Below, piece after piece: positions 1-7,013 of a stretch of DNA of 64,000 nt. The position numbers and the translations under genes were made by a program. The first letter of the stretch is position 1; each line of letters begins with the position of its first letter. The stretch comes from Halomonas alkalicola (GTDB taxonomy: Bacteria; Pseudomonadota; Gammaproteobacteria; Pseudomonadales; Halomonadaceae): the NCBI RefSeq assembly GCF_030704205.1, contig NZ_CP131913.1, forward strand, positions 3,162,001 to 3,226,000, given 5' to 3'. The notes beneath the pieces are model-generated. The model did not search any database and was not told the origin of the DNA. It worked only from the letters and a program-made list of their open reading frames with translations.

Positions 1-296
1 ACGATGCTGTCGGTCATCAGCCTGGCCACATGGCGCACGTCCAGGGACTCGCCGACGCCAATGGCGGGCTTGGCGCAGACGTCGTAGACGTTGATCAGGT
101 CGATGTCGCCGTTCTCGGCCACGATGGTCTTGAGGATATTGGTGTAGGTGATCAGGCCCCAGGCGTCGTGGGGGTCCTGCTGCTCCACCACCAGGCACTT
201 GAGGTTGTGCTTCTTCATCAGCGCCAGGGCGTCGCGCAGGGTGGCGAAGGGTGACACCGTCACCACGTCGCGCATCATGATGTCCTTGACCAGCAT
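1..296 (-). CDS. CBS-domain protein (3' end beyond window)
   Basis: The gene reads leftwards and is cut by the window edge, so only the first 98 codons are visible. The start is the ATG at 294-296. The N-terminus MLVKDIMMRDVVTVSPFAT is a typical opening of a CBS motif, and a second repeat begins near residue 75 (CAKPAIGVGESLDVRHV). CBS pairs generally bind adenosine nucleotides and gate enzymes or transporters. It lies 26 bp downstream of the PII-like gene and appears to be the third gene of the DUF1538 operon, so it may be a second nucleotide sensor for that membrane protein (inference). The full length cannot be seen. Confidence 0.85.
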   Translation of the reverse strand, partial: MLVKDIMMRDVVTVSPFATLRDALALMKKHNLKCLVVEQQDPHDAWGLITYTNILKTIVAENGDIDLINVYDVCAKPAIGVGESLDVRHVARLMTDSI

Positions 297-322
297 TGTC
301 TCTCTCCGTCAGTGGGTGGCGC

Positions 323-673
323 TCAGATATCCTGCCTGAGTCGTTCCTCGAAGCGCTTGACCTGGGCCATGTCGATGCCGCCGAGATGCTCCACGGGCAG
401 GGTCATCACCAGCCCCTTGGAATCCTCCCCCGTGGGGTTGAGGACCTGGCGCACCGCCTTGAGCACCTTGAGCGACAGCCCCTTCTCCAGGGTCAGCAGG
501 ATGATGCTCTGGCTGCCCTCGAAGGTCAGCCCGAAGAAGGTCTTCTTGCGCTCGCCGCCGATGCCGCGGCCGGACATCAGGGTCATGCCCACGGCGCCGG
601 CCTCGGTGGCGGCATCGATGCACTCCTGCTCCAGTTCCTCGGGCACGATGGCCACCAGCAGGGAAAACTTCAT
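323..673 (-). CDS. PII-like (GlnB-related) signalling protein
   Basis: A 116-residue protein starting MKFSLLVAIVPEELEQ. The length and pattern fit a PII fold. A T-loop-like glycine/basic stretch (SGRGIGGERKKTFFG) lies near residues 39-53, followed by a strand and helix (SIILLTLEKGLSLKVLKAV). PII trimers bind ATP/ADP and effectors and often regulate membrane transporters by contact. The classical PII tyrosine uridylylation loop is not recognisable, so this is PII-like rather than GlnB or GlnK. Its ATG overlaps the stop of the upstream DUF1538 gene by 4 bp, implying translational coupling and a 1:1 functional partnership. The specific effector is unknown. Confidence 0.85.
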   Translation of the reverse strand: MKFSLLVAIVPEELEQECIDAATEAGAVGMTLMSGRGIGGERKKTFFGLTFEGSQSIILLTLEKGLSLKVLKAVRQVLNPTGEDSKGLVMTLPVEHLGGIDMAQVKRFEERLRQDI

Positions 674-2166
674 GATTGCCTCTCTCTCCAGTGGGCCACC
701 CGTTCCATCAGGATGGCATAGCTCATCACGGTCACGATAGGGAAGATGGAGGCGAAGGCGATCAGGCCGAAGCCGTCGATCAGCACGTTGCGTCCCTCGA
801 TCTGGCCGGCCAGGCCGATGCCCAGCGCGGTCACCAGGGGGACCGTCACCTCCGAGGTGGTCACGCCGCCCAGGTCGAAGGCCAGCGCCACGATATAGCG
901 CGGTGCCAGGGCGGTCAGGGCGATCACCAGCAGGTAGCCGCCGATGATGTAGTAGTGGATGGAGTCGCCGCTGATGATGCGGTGGACGCCGATGGTGATG
1001 CCTATGGCCACCCCCACGGCCACCAGGATGCGGATCACGTTGCCGTTGATCTTGCCGGCGGCGGCCTCCTCGGCCTGCTGGCCCACGGCGATCAGCGCCG
1101 GTTCGGCCATGGTGGTGGCGAAGCCGATGGCGAAGGCGAACAGGTAGACCCACAGCCAGGTGTCGAATCCGATCAGCTGCTCGGCCATGCGCTGGCCGAT
1201 GGGGAAGAGCCCGAGCTTCAGGCCCACCACGAAAGCGTAGAGGCCGATGATCACCAGGGCGAAGCCGACGCCCACCTTGACGGGGCTGGCCAGGGGGCGG
1301 CGGATCACCGCGTACTGGAAGAACAGGATCACCAGGATGATGGGCAGCACGTCGCGCAGCATGCCGAACAGGTCGAGGATCATGACCAGCGGGCCAGAGG
1401 GCTTTTCCACGTCGCTGCCGGCGGCCACCAGGGCGGCGCCGTTGGCGACATCGCCGGGGTCGGCGTAGACCAGGATGCCGTAGAGCTGCACCCTGATCAT
1501 CGGCACCATCACGGCCAGCGCCACCAGGCCGAAGCCGTCGAGCAGCGGGTTGCGGCCGCGAATGGAGGAGGCCAGGCCGATGCCCAGGGCGGCGATCAGC
1601 GGCACGGTGACGATATTGGTGGTGACGCCGCCGGAGTCGTAGGCGAGCCCGACGATCTCCTCCGGCGCGAAGAAGGTCACCGCCACCACCAGGATGTAGC
1701 CGACGATCATGTACCAGTGGATGGGGTGGCCGAGGATCACCCGCAGCACGCCCAGCGCCATCACCAGGCCCACCGAGGTGGCCACGATCAGGCGCAGGGT
1801 GAGGGCGTCGATGCGTCCCTCGCTGATCTCGTAGGCCTGCTCGGCCACGGCGATCAGTGCCGGTTCCGCCACCACCGCCGAGAAGCCGATGGCGAAGCCG
1901 AAGGCCATCAGCAGCGGCATGGAGCCGCGCCTCGCGAACTGGTTGGCGAGCCGCTTGCCCACCGGGAAGATGCTCAGTTCGAGTCCCTGCAGGAAGAGCG
2001 CCACCCCGACGGCCACGATCAGCAGGCCGATGGCGATGCTCAGGCCGCCGTCGGGCCACTCCCGGAACAGCAGGGCCTGGAAGGCCACCACCACCACGAT
2101 GATCGGTGTCAGGTTGCGCAGGGCATGAAGAAAGGCGTGGGCGAAGTCCCTGAGTTGCTCGGCCAA
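670..2166 (-). CDS. DUF1538 family membrane protein, internally duplicated
   Basis: A 498-residue, very hydrophobic integral membrane protein made of two homologous halves. The first half carries AEPALIAVAEQAYEISEGRI and GLAYDSGGVTTNIVTVPLI. The second carries AEPALIAVGQQAEEAAAGKI and ALAFDLGGVTTSEVTVPLV. Each half has about six predicted membrane spans and a conserved Gly-Gly-Val-Thr-Thr segment, an architecture typical of transporters with inverted or duplicated repeats. The family has no established substrate that I know of. It is the first gene of a minus-strand operon with PII-like and CBS genes, so it is probably a nucleotide-regulated channel or carrier (inference). The ATG at 2164-2166 is the first good start. 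Confidence 0.88.
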   Translation of the reverse strand: MAEQLRDFAHAFLHALRNLTPIIVVVVAFQALLFREWPDGGLSIAIGLLIVAVGVALFLQGLELSIFPVGKRLANQFARRGSMPLLMAFGFAIGFSAVVAEPALIAVAEQAYEISEGRIDALTLRLIVATSVGLVMALGVLRVILGHPIHWYMIVGYILVVAVTFFAPEEIVGLAYDSGGVTTNIVTVPLIAALGIGLASSIRGRNPLLDGFGLVALAVMVPMIRVQLYGILVYADPGDVANGAALVAAGSDVEKPSGPLVMILDLFGMLRDVLPIILVILFFQYAVIRRPLASPVKVGVGFALVIIGLYAFVVGLKLGLFPIGQRMAEQLIGFDTWLWVYLFAFAIGFATTMAEPALIAVGQQAEEAAAGKINGNVIRILVAVGVAIGITIGVHRIISGDSIHYYIIGGYLLVIALTALAPRYIVALAFDLGGVTTSEVTVPLVTALGIGLAGQIEGRNVLIDGFGLIAFASIFPIVTVMSYAILMERVAHWRERQS

Positions 2167-2367
2167 GTTCGGCTCCCTGAATCGTCTCTTGGATCATCCC
2201 GGTGGCGACCCCGGGGCGCCGGCCTGCTAGCCTTGAAGCTGTCCCTGCCGGGCCGGTGTGTGCCGATGATAGCATCAAGCCCCTGCCACGACATGACCTG
2301 CCCGCGGGTCAGGACCTTGATACGGGTCAAGCCGTCTTGCCCTCCCAATCTCGACAAGGAGTCGACC

Positions 2368-2964
2368 ATGTCACTCTCGATGATCCTGCCGCTGGTGATC
2401 CTCGGCCTGCTGGTGGTCTATGCGGTCGCGGTCTACAACCGCCTGGTGGCGCTGAAGAACCGCTACCAGAATGCCTTCGCCCAGATCGAGGTCCAGCTCA
2501 AGCGGCGCTACGACCTGATTCCCAACCTGGTGGAGACCGCCCGTGCCTATATGAGCCACGAGCGCGAGACCCTGACCGCGGTGACCGAGGCGCGCAACGG
2601 CGCCCTGGCCGGACTTCAGAACGCCGCCGCCCACCCCGGTGAGCCGGGGGCCATGGCGGCGCTTGCCGGCGCCGAGGGGGCGCTGGGAGCGGCACTCGGT
2701 CGGCTCAACGTGGTGATGGAGGCCTACCCGGACCTGAAAGCCTCCGAGAACATGCGCCAGCTCTCCGAGACCCTGACCAGCACCGAGAACCGCGTGGCCT
2801 TCGCCCGCCAGGCCTTCAACGACGCGGTGATGCAGTACAACACCTACAAGCAGAGCTTCCCGCCGGTGGTCATGGCGGCCTCCTTCGGCCACAAGCAGGA
2901 TGCCGCGCTGCTGGAGTTCGCGGACAGCGCCGAGATCCAGGCGGCGCCAAGCGTCAGCTTCTGA
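2368..2964 (+). CDS. LemA family protein
   Basis: A 198-residue protein with one N-terminal membrane helix (MSLSMILPLVILGLLVVYAV) followed by a long helical domain. It contains the LemA signature: YNRLVALKNRYQNAFAQIEV, then RRYDLIPNLVETARAYM, and near the end ENRVAFARQAFNDAVMQYN. LemA proteins have an external N-terminus and a cytosolic or periplasmic coiled body of unclear function. They are very often paired with an M48/HtpX-type protease, as here, with only 12 bp between the genes. The ATG at 2368 follows AAGGAG-like sequence at about 2356-2361. Its divergent neighbour is the DUF1538 operon. Confidence 0.92.
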   Translation: MSLSMILPLVILGLLVVYAVAVYNRLVALKNRYQNAFAQIEVQLKRRYDLIPNLVETARAYMSHERETLTAVTEARNGALAGLQNAAAHPGEPGAMAALAGAEGALGAALGRLNVVMEAYPDLKASENMRQLSETLTSTENRVAFARQAFNDAVMQYNTYKQSFPPVVMAASFGHKQDAALLEFADSAEIQAAPSVSF

Positions 2965-2976
2965 CGGGGGCGGCCC

Positions 2977-4641
2977 ATGGATTTCTTTACCGCCCAGGAC
3001 CGCGCCCGGCGCCAGACCGGGCGCCTGGTCGTGCTGCTGCTGCTGGCGGTGGTCGGCCTGGTCGTGGCGGCCAGCGTGCTGGTGGCGCTGGCCGTGGTGC
3101 TGATGGATGGCCAACTGGGCGGACCGGACCCGCTGGCCCGCGCCCTCGAGCCCGAGCTCTTCGCCTGGGTGGCGCTGGGGGTGGTGGCCGTGGTGGTGGG
3201 GGGCGCGGCGATGCGCCACCTTCAGCTGCGCGCCGGCGGCTCGGCGGTGGCGGAAGCGCTCGGGGGCCGTCTGCTCAACCCCGAGACCCGGGACGCCGAC
3301 GAGCGTCAGCTGCTCAACGTGGTGGAGGAGATGGCCATCGCCTCGGGCATGCCGGTACCGGCGGTCTACCTGCTCGAGGACGCCGCCATCAACGCCTTCG
3401 CCGCCGGCCACCAGACCCACGATGCCGCCATCGGGGTGACCCGGGGGGCCATCGAGCACCTCGACCGTGACCAGCTGCAGGGCGTCATCGCCCACGAGTT
3501 CAGCCATATCCTGCACGGCGACATGCGCCTGAACCTGCGCCTGGTGGCGCTGCTTCACGGCATCCTGGTGATCGGCCTGATCGGCCAGCTGCTGCTGCGA
3601 GGAGCGGCGATGTCGGGACGCGGGCGCTCGTCGCGTCGCGGCGGCGGTGCCCAGGTGGGGCTGATGGCCGGCGGGGCGGCGCTGATGCTGGTCGGCTATG
3701 CCGGCACCCTGTGCGGCAACATGATCAAGGCGGCGGTGAGCCGCCAGCGCGAGTTCCTCGCCGATGCCAGCGCCGTCCAGTACACCCGCAACCCCGAGGG
3801 CATCGGGGGCGCCCTCCAGACCCTGGCCGCCTACCGGCTCGGGTCGCGGCTGATGGCGCCCCAGGCGGCGGAGTTCAGCCACCTCTACTTCGGCAGCGGC
3901 GTGCGAGCCCTGAGCCGCTGGACCGCCACCCACCCCCCGCTGGAGGCGCGCATCCGCCGCGTGCTGCCGCGCTGGGACGGGTCTCTGCCCGAGCCCTTCG
4001 CACCGGCACCCAAGGCCCCGCCGGCACAGGAGCCGGCGGCGGCCTCTCTCCGGGATGCCCGCCTCGGCGGCGGCCTGGGAGGCGCCGCGGCCGGTGCCGC
4101 CATCGCCGGTGCGGTGGTGGCCAGCGTCGGCCAGCCCGACCCCGAGGCGCTTGCCCTGGCCCGGCGCCGCCTGGCGGGGCTCGACGAGCGCCTGGTCGTG
4201 GCCGCCCATGATCCCTTTGCCGCCCGTGCGTTGCTCTACGGCATCCTGATGGGCGTCGACCCGGCCAGCCGCGAGGCCCAGCGCCGGGTGCTGGCGAACC
4301 AGGCGCTGCCGGAGGTGCTGCGCGAGCTCGACGCCCTCGAGGCGCCCCTCGCCGAGCTCTCGGCCGGGGATCGCCTGCCGCTGATCGAGGTGGCGCTGCC
4401 GGTGCTGCGCCAGCTCTCCGCCGCCCAGTTCGCCCGCTTTCGGGCCTGCCTCACCGGCCTGATGGCGGCCGAAACCGTGCCTGGTGCCCTGCAGTGGGCG
4501 CTGCACCGGCTGGTGCTGACCGGCATCGAGGGCGAGCCCCGGGCGCGACGCGACCGGCATCTGCGCGACCTCGCGGGGCCGCTGTCGCTGCTCGCTGCTG
4601 CTCTCCACCCTGGCCCGCGCCGGCCAGGCCACGCCGGATGA
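2977..4641 (+). CDS. M48 family membrane metalloprotease (C-terminus frameshifted)
   Basis: A zinc metalloprotease of the M48/HtpX type. Two N-terminal membrane helices lie at about residues 14-45 and 60-80. The zinc-binding motif HEFSH is near residue 173, inside VIAHEFSHILHGDMRL, and further hydrophobic segments follow. The third ligand region is REFLADASAVQ near residue 260. A long helical C-terminal region follows. The present frame ends at 4641 with an atypical Pro/Arg tail (HPGPRRPGHAG), while the natural continuation is found in the +1 frame up to 4897 (next entry). The catalytic domain is intact. Pairing with LemA suggests a membrane-protein quality-control or envelope role (family knowledge and inference). 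Confidence 0.88.
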   Translation: MDFFTAQDRARRQTGRLVVLLLLAVVGLVVAASVLVALAVVLMDGQLGGPDPLARALEPELFAWVALGVVAVVVGGAAMRHLQLRAGGSAVAEALGGRLLNPETRDADERQLLNVVEEMAIASGMPVPAVYLLEDAAINAFAAGHQTHDAAIGVTRGAIEHLDRDQLQGVIAHEFSHILHGDMRLNLRLVALLHGILVIGLIGQLLLRGAAMSGRGRSSRRGGGAQVGLMAGGAALMLVGYAGTLCGNMIKAAVSRQREFLADASAVQYTRNPEGIGGALQTLAAYRLGSRLMAPQAAEFSHLYFGSGVRALSRWTATHPPLEARIRRVLPRWDGSLPEPFAPAPKAPPAQEPAAASLRDARLGGGLGGAAAGAAIAGAVVASVGQPDPEALALARRRLAGLDERLVVAAHDPFAARALLYGILMGVDPASREAQRRVLANQALPEVLRELDALEAPLAELSAGDRLPLIEVALPVLRQLSAAQFARFRACLTGLMAAETVPGALQWALHRLVLTGIEGEPRARRDRHLRDLAGPLSLLAAALHPGPRRPGHAG

Positions 4642-4897
4642 GCAGCGTGAGTCCCTCGAGCAGGCCGGAAGGGCGCTGGGCGTGGCCCTGGACCTGGTGC
4701 GCGAACCGCCCTCGGCGGCGGACCTGGACTGGGCCATGGCCCGCCTGGTGCGGCTCGTCCAGGCCGAACGGGCGCCGCTGCTGGCCGCCATGGTGTGCTG
4801 TGTGGAGCAGGATGGCCGGATCGCCCCGGAGGAGGCCGAGCTGCTGCGGGCGGTGGCCTGGACCCTGGGCTGCCCGCTCCCCCTGCGCGACGACTAG
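4642..4897 (+). pseudogene. Displaced C-terminal tail of the M48 protease (+1 frame)
   Basis: From about 4598 onward the +1 frame reads LLLSTLARAGQATPDEQRES, continues through LDLVREPPSAADLDWAM and ends at a TAG at 4895-4897. It has normal high third-position GC and a TerB-like helical pattern (CCVEQDGRIAPEEAELLRAV). The upstream frame loses coding character at the same place. The simplest reading is one extra base in the GCTGCTCGCTGCTGCT tract around 4586-4600, either a real mutation or an assembly error. Without it the protease would be about 640 residues with a tellurite-resistance-like C-terminal domain. Confidence 0.6.
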
Positions 4898-4928
4898 GTG
4901 GGTTTACACAACTGGGCCGGGGCGCGGC

Positions 4929-4958
4929 TTGCGGTAGGCCTGCCGCCTCTGGTGGAAT
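4929..4958 (+). promoter_or_regulatory. Candidate promoter for the acidic lipoprotein gene
   Basis: A TTGCGG hexamer at 4929-4934 and TGGAAT at 4953-4958 are 18 bp apart, about 40 bp upstream of the lipoprotein start. The -10 context GCCTCTGGTGGAATATG closely matches the element upstream of rpe (45766-45782), where it reads TGGTAGAAT. The match to consensus is only partial. Confidence 0.35.
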
Positions 4959-4996
4959 ATGTTTCTCTCAGATGTCAGACATGCAGGAGCAGGTAG

Positions 4997-5707
4997 ATGC
5001 AGAAGAGACCCTGGAAACCCGCCCTGCTGGCGGCGCTGCTGGCGCTGGGGCTGGCCGGCTGTGGCAACGGCGACGAGACCCCGCCGGCCGCCGAGGAGCC
5101 CGCGGCCGAGCCCGCCGCCCAGGAAGAGAGCGCGGCGCCTGCCGAGGAGCCGGAGGCCCTCGAGGACGAGCTGCCCCCGGAGGAGCAGGCCGGCCTGGTG
5201 GATGACGCGGCCGAGGAGCCGGTGCCCGCCGAGGAGGCGCCGGACGAGGTGCCCGAAGAGATTCCCGAGGCCGAGACCCTGGGCGAGTCCCCGGCCAGCA
5301 CCCTGGACGAGGGCGCGGCGCTGCCCGGGGAGACCACCCGGGACGAGATCGACGCCATGCTCGAGGAGACCGAGCGGCGCTTCGAGGAGGCGCAGCGGCG
5401 CATCGAGGAGCAGTTCGAGGAGGCCGAGGAGGAGGCCGCCGTGCCCGAGCCCATGGAGGGCGACGAGGGCTTCGATACGGGAATGGACTTCGACTCGAGC
5501 CTGGACGACGAGGCGCTGGATACCGGCGGGCCGTCCCGCTCCGATATCGACGCCATCATCGAGGAGCAGGAGCGGCGCTTCGAGGAGGCCCAGCGTCGCC
5601 TCGAGGAGCAGTTCGATGCGGTGGAGCAGGAGCTTCCCGAATTCGAGCCGATGGAGGTCGAGGAGTACGAGTTCGAGCCCATGGAGTCGGAGTCGGAAGA
5701 GCGCTGA
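4997..5707 (+). CDS. Acidic, Glu-rich lipoprotein with duplicated coiled-coil motif
   Basis: A 236-residue secreted protein. The N-terminus MQKRPWKPALLAALLALGL is followed by a lipobox Leu-Ala-Gly-Cys, with the lipidated Cys near residue 24. After it comes an extremely acidic Ala/Glu/Pro-rich linker. Two related helical repeats follow: RDEIDAMLEETERRFEEAQR then RIEEQFEEAEEE, and RSDIDAIIEEQERRFEEAQR then RLEEQFDAVEQE. Strong acidity is common in envelope proteins of halophiles. No enzymatic domain is recognisable. It could be a periplasmic spacer or scaffold (inference). The start at 4997 was chosen because it gives a clean type II signal peptide. Confidence 0.8.
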   Translation: MQKRPWKPALLAALLALGLAGCGNGDETPPAAEEPAAEPAAQEESAAPAEEPEALEDELPPEEQAGLVDDAAEEPVPAEEAPDEVPEEIPEAETLGESPASTLDEGAALPGETTRDEIDAMLEETERRFEEAQRRIEEQFEEAEEEAAVPEPMEGDEGFDTGMDFDSSLDDEALDTGGPSRSDIDAIIEEQERRFEEAQRRLEEQFDAVEQELPEFEPMEVEEYEFEPMESESEER

Positions 5708-5732
5708 GCCGCCGTCCCCGAGCGCCGGCCAC

Positions 5733-5760
5733 AAAAAAGGCCCACCGTGCGGTGGGCCTT
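5733..5760 (-). terminator. Intrinsic terminator between lipoprotein and cold-shock genes
   Basis: A perfect 10-bp stem (5737-5746 with 5751-5760) closed by a GTGC loop. Read on the minus strand it is followed by a run of six T, so it is best suited to end the cold-shock transcript. It lies between two convergent genes and may also serve the lipoprotein gene on the plus strand. Confidence 0.8.
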
Positions 5761-5806
5761 CTCGTGACAGCGGCGGCGCCTTGGCGCCGCCGGCCGCGTC
5801 GCCGAA

Positions 5807-6013
5807 TCAGTCGGCGAGGCGGATGTTGGAGGCCTGAAGGCCCTTCTTGCCCTGGGTGACCTCGAAGGTGACCTTCTGGCCGTCCTGCAGGGTCTTGAAG
5901 CCCTCAGCCTGAATCTCGGAGAAGTGAGCGAACAGGTCATCGCCGCCGTCGTCCGGGGAGATGAAGCCGTAGCCCTTGGTGTCGTTGAACCACTTGACAG
6001 TGCCAGTTGCCAT
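5807..6013 (-). CDS. Cold-shock protein, CspA family
   Basis: A 68-residue single cold-shock domain: [20 protein letters not shown] at the N-terminus contains the RNP1 motif (KGYGFI), and RNP2-like LFAHFSEI follows. These small beta-barrel proteins bind single-stranded RNA/DNA and melt RNA structure. The start at 6011-6013 was preferred over an upstream in-frame ATG because it begins with the family-standard [10 protein letters not shown] and is preceded by AAGGAAA. The 5' leader seems short, unlike the long leader of classical cold-inducible cspA. The gene is monocistronic and ends at a strong terminator. Confidence 0.95.
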   Translation of the reverse strand: MATGTVKWFNDTKGYGFISPDDGGDDLFAHFSEIQAEGFKTLQDGQKVTFEVTQGKKGLQASNIRLAD

Positions 6014-6291
6014 TGTCGATTTCCTTAACATACTTTAATGGTCGTACCGGGCTCGCCGGAGCGGAGTCCCGAGGTGCGTGGACGGGGCAAGCAAAAAAGT
6101 GCGCACTGGGTGGATCGAGGTGATCGAACGACAGCCGACGACTTGTTTCTTGCTGACCTACGCTGCGGTGCGGTGCCGAGGCCCCCTGACAGGCCGGTGT
6201 TCATCACGCCGTCCGTCAGCCGCAAATCCACTGTAGATCGAATCCCCTCGGGCAGCAAGCCCGCCACTCGACGCAAGGAAGGCCCCGGCCC

Positions 6292-6936
6292 ATGTTCATC
6301 GATGCCCAGTTCTGGCCCTTCCTGGTGGCCATTACCCTGCTCTCCATCAGCCCCGGGGTCGATACCCTGCTGGTGATCCGCAACACCGCCCGGGGCGGGG
6401 TGCGTGACGGCGTGCTGACCAGCCTGGCGATCTGCTGCGGGCTCTTCGTGCATGCCGCGGTCTCGGCGCTGGGGATCTCGCTGATCCTGCTGCAGTCGGC
6501 CTGGGCCTTCCAGCTGCTCAAGCTGGCCGGGGCCGCCTATCTGGTCTGGCTGGGCGTGCAGGGCCTGCTGGCGGCGCGGCGCGGCCAGGGGCTGCCGGTG
6601 GCGGGGGTCAGCGGCGAGCGCCGGCCCGTACCGATGTGGCGGCCGCTGCGCGAGGGACTGCTCTCCAACGTGCTCAACCCCAAGACGGTGGTCTTCTACA
6701 TGGCCTTCCTGCCCCAGTTCATCGCCCCCGGCGACCCCGCGCTTGCCAAGTCGCTGTTCCTGGCCGGGGTGCACTTCGTGATCGCCAACCTGTGGCAGAT
6801 CGGCGTGGCGGTGATGGTGAGCAGCGCCGGGCGCCTGCTGGGCAGCCGGCTCTTCTCCCGGGCCCTCAACGGGGTGACCGGGGTGGTGCTGATCGCCTTC
6901 GGCATCAAGCTGGCCCTGGAGCGCCCCCCGGCCTGA
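6292..6936 (+). CDS. LysE/RhtB family amino-acid exporter
   Basis: A 214-residue inner-membrane protein with six predicted helices. The N-terminal hallmark SISPGVDTLLVIRNTARGG is near residues 18-36, and the LNPKTVVFYMAFLPQF motif is near residue 125. LysE/RhtB proteins export amino acids such as homoserine, threonine or lysine; the substrate here cannot be told. It is monocistronic, divergent from the cold-shock gene across a 278-bp intergenic region that must hold both promoters, and ends at a strong hairpin shared with the convergent slt gene. Confidence 0.9.
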   Translation: MFIDAQFWPFLVAITLLSISPGVDTLLVIRNTARGGVRDGVLTSLAICCGLFVHAAVSALGISLILLQSAWAFQLLKLAGAAYLVWLGVQGLLAARRGQGLPVAGVSGERRPVPMWRPLREGLLSNVLNPKTVVFYMAFLPQFIAPGDPALAKSLFLAGVHFVIANLWQIGVAVMVSSAGRLLGSRLFSRALNGVTGVVLIAFGIKLALERPPA

Positions 6937-6954
6937 GCCATCGGGCATGGCAGT

Positions 6955-6992
6955 AACGACACCGCCCCGGCCATGGCCGGGGCGGTGTCGTT
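6955..6992. terminator. Bidirectional hairpin between lysE-type gene and slt
   Basis: A perfect inverted repeat: 16-bp arms at 6955-6970 and 6977-6992 around the self-complementary CCATGG. It sits exactly between two convergent genes. T-tracts are weak on both sides (TTG on plus, TT on minus), so termination strength rests on the long GC-rich stem. Confidence 0.7.
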
Positions 6993-7013
6993 GTGGGCTC
7001 GCGGGGACGGGGT

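Noticed and set aside
1..296. Short CBS protein considered as a truncated gene
   Set aside because: The frame is open to the window edge, so it is cut by the window, not broken.
2371..4791. A long antisense frame opposite lemA and the M48 gene, and a long plus-strand frame over the DUF1538 gene (676-2367)
   Set aside because: Both are shadows of well-supported genes with no recognisable domains. Only the lemA part of the plus-strand frame is real.
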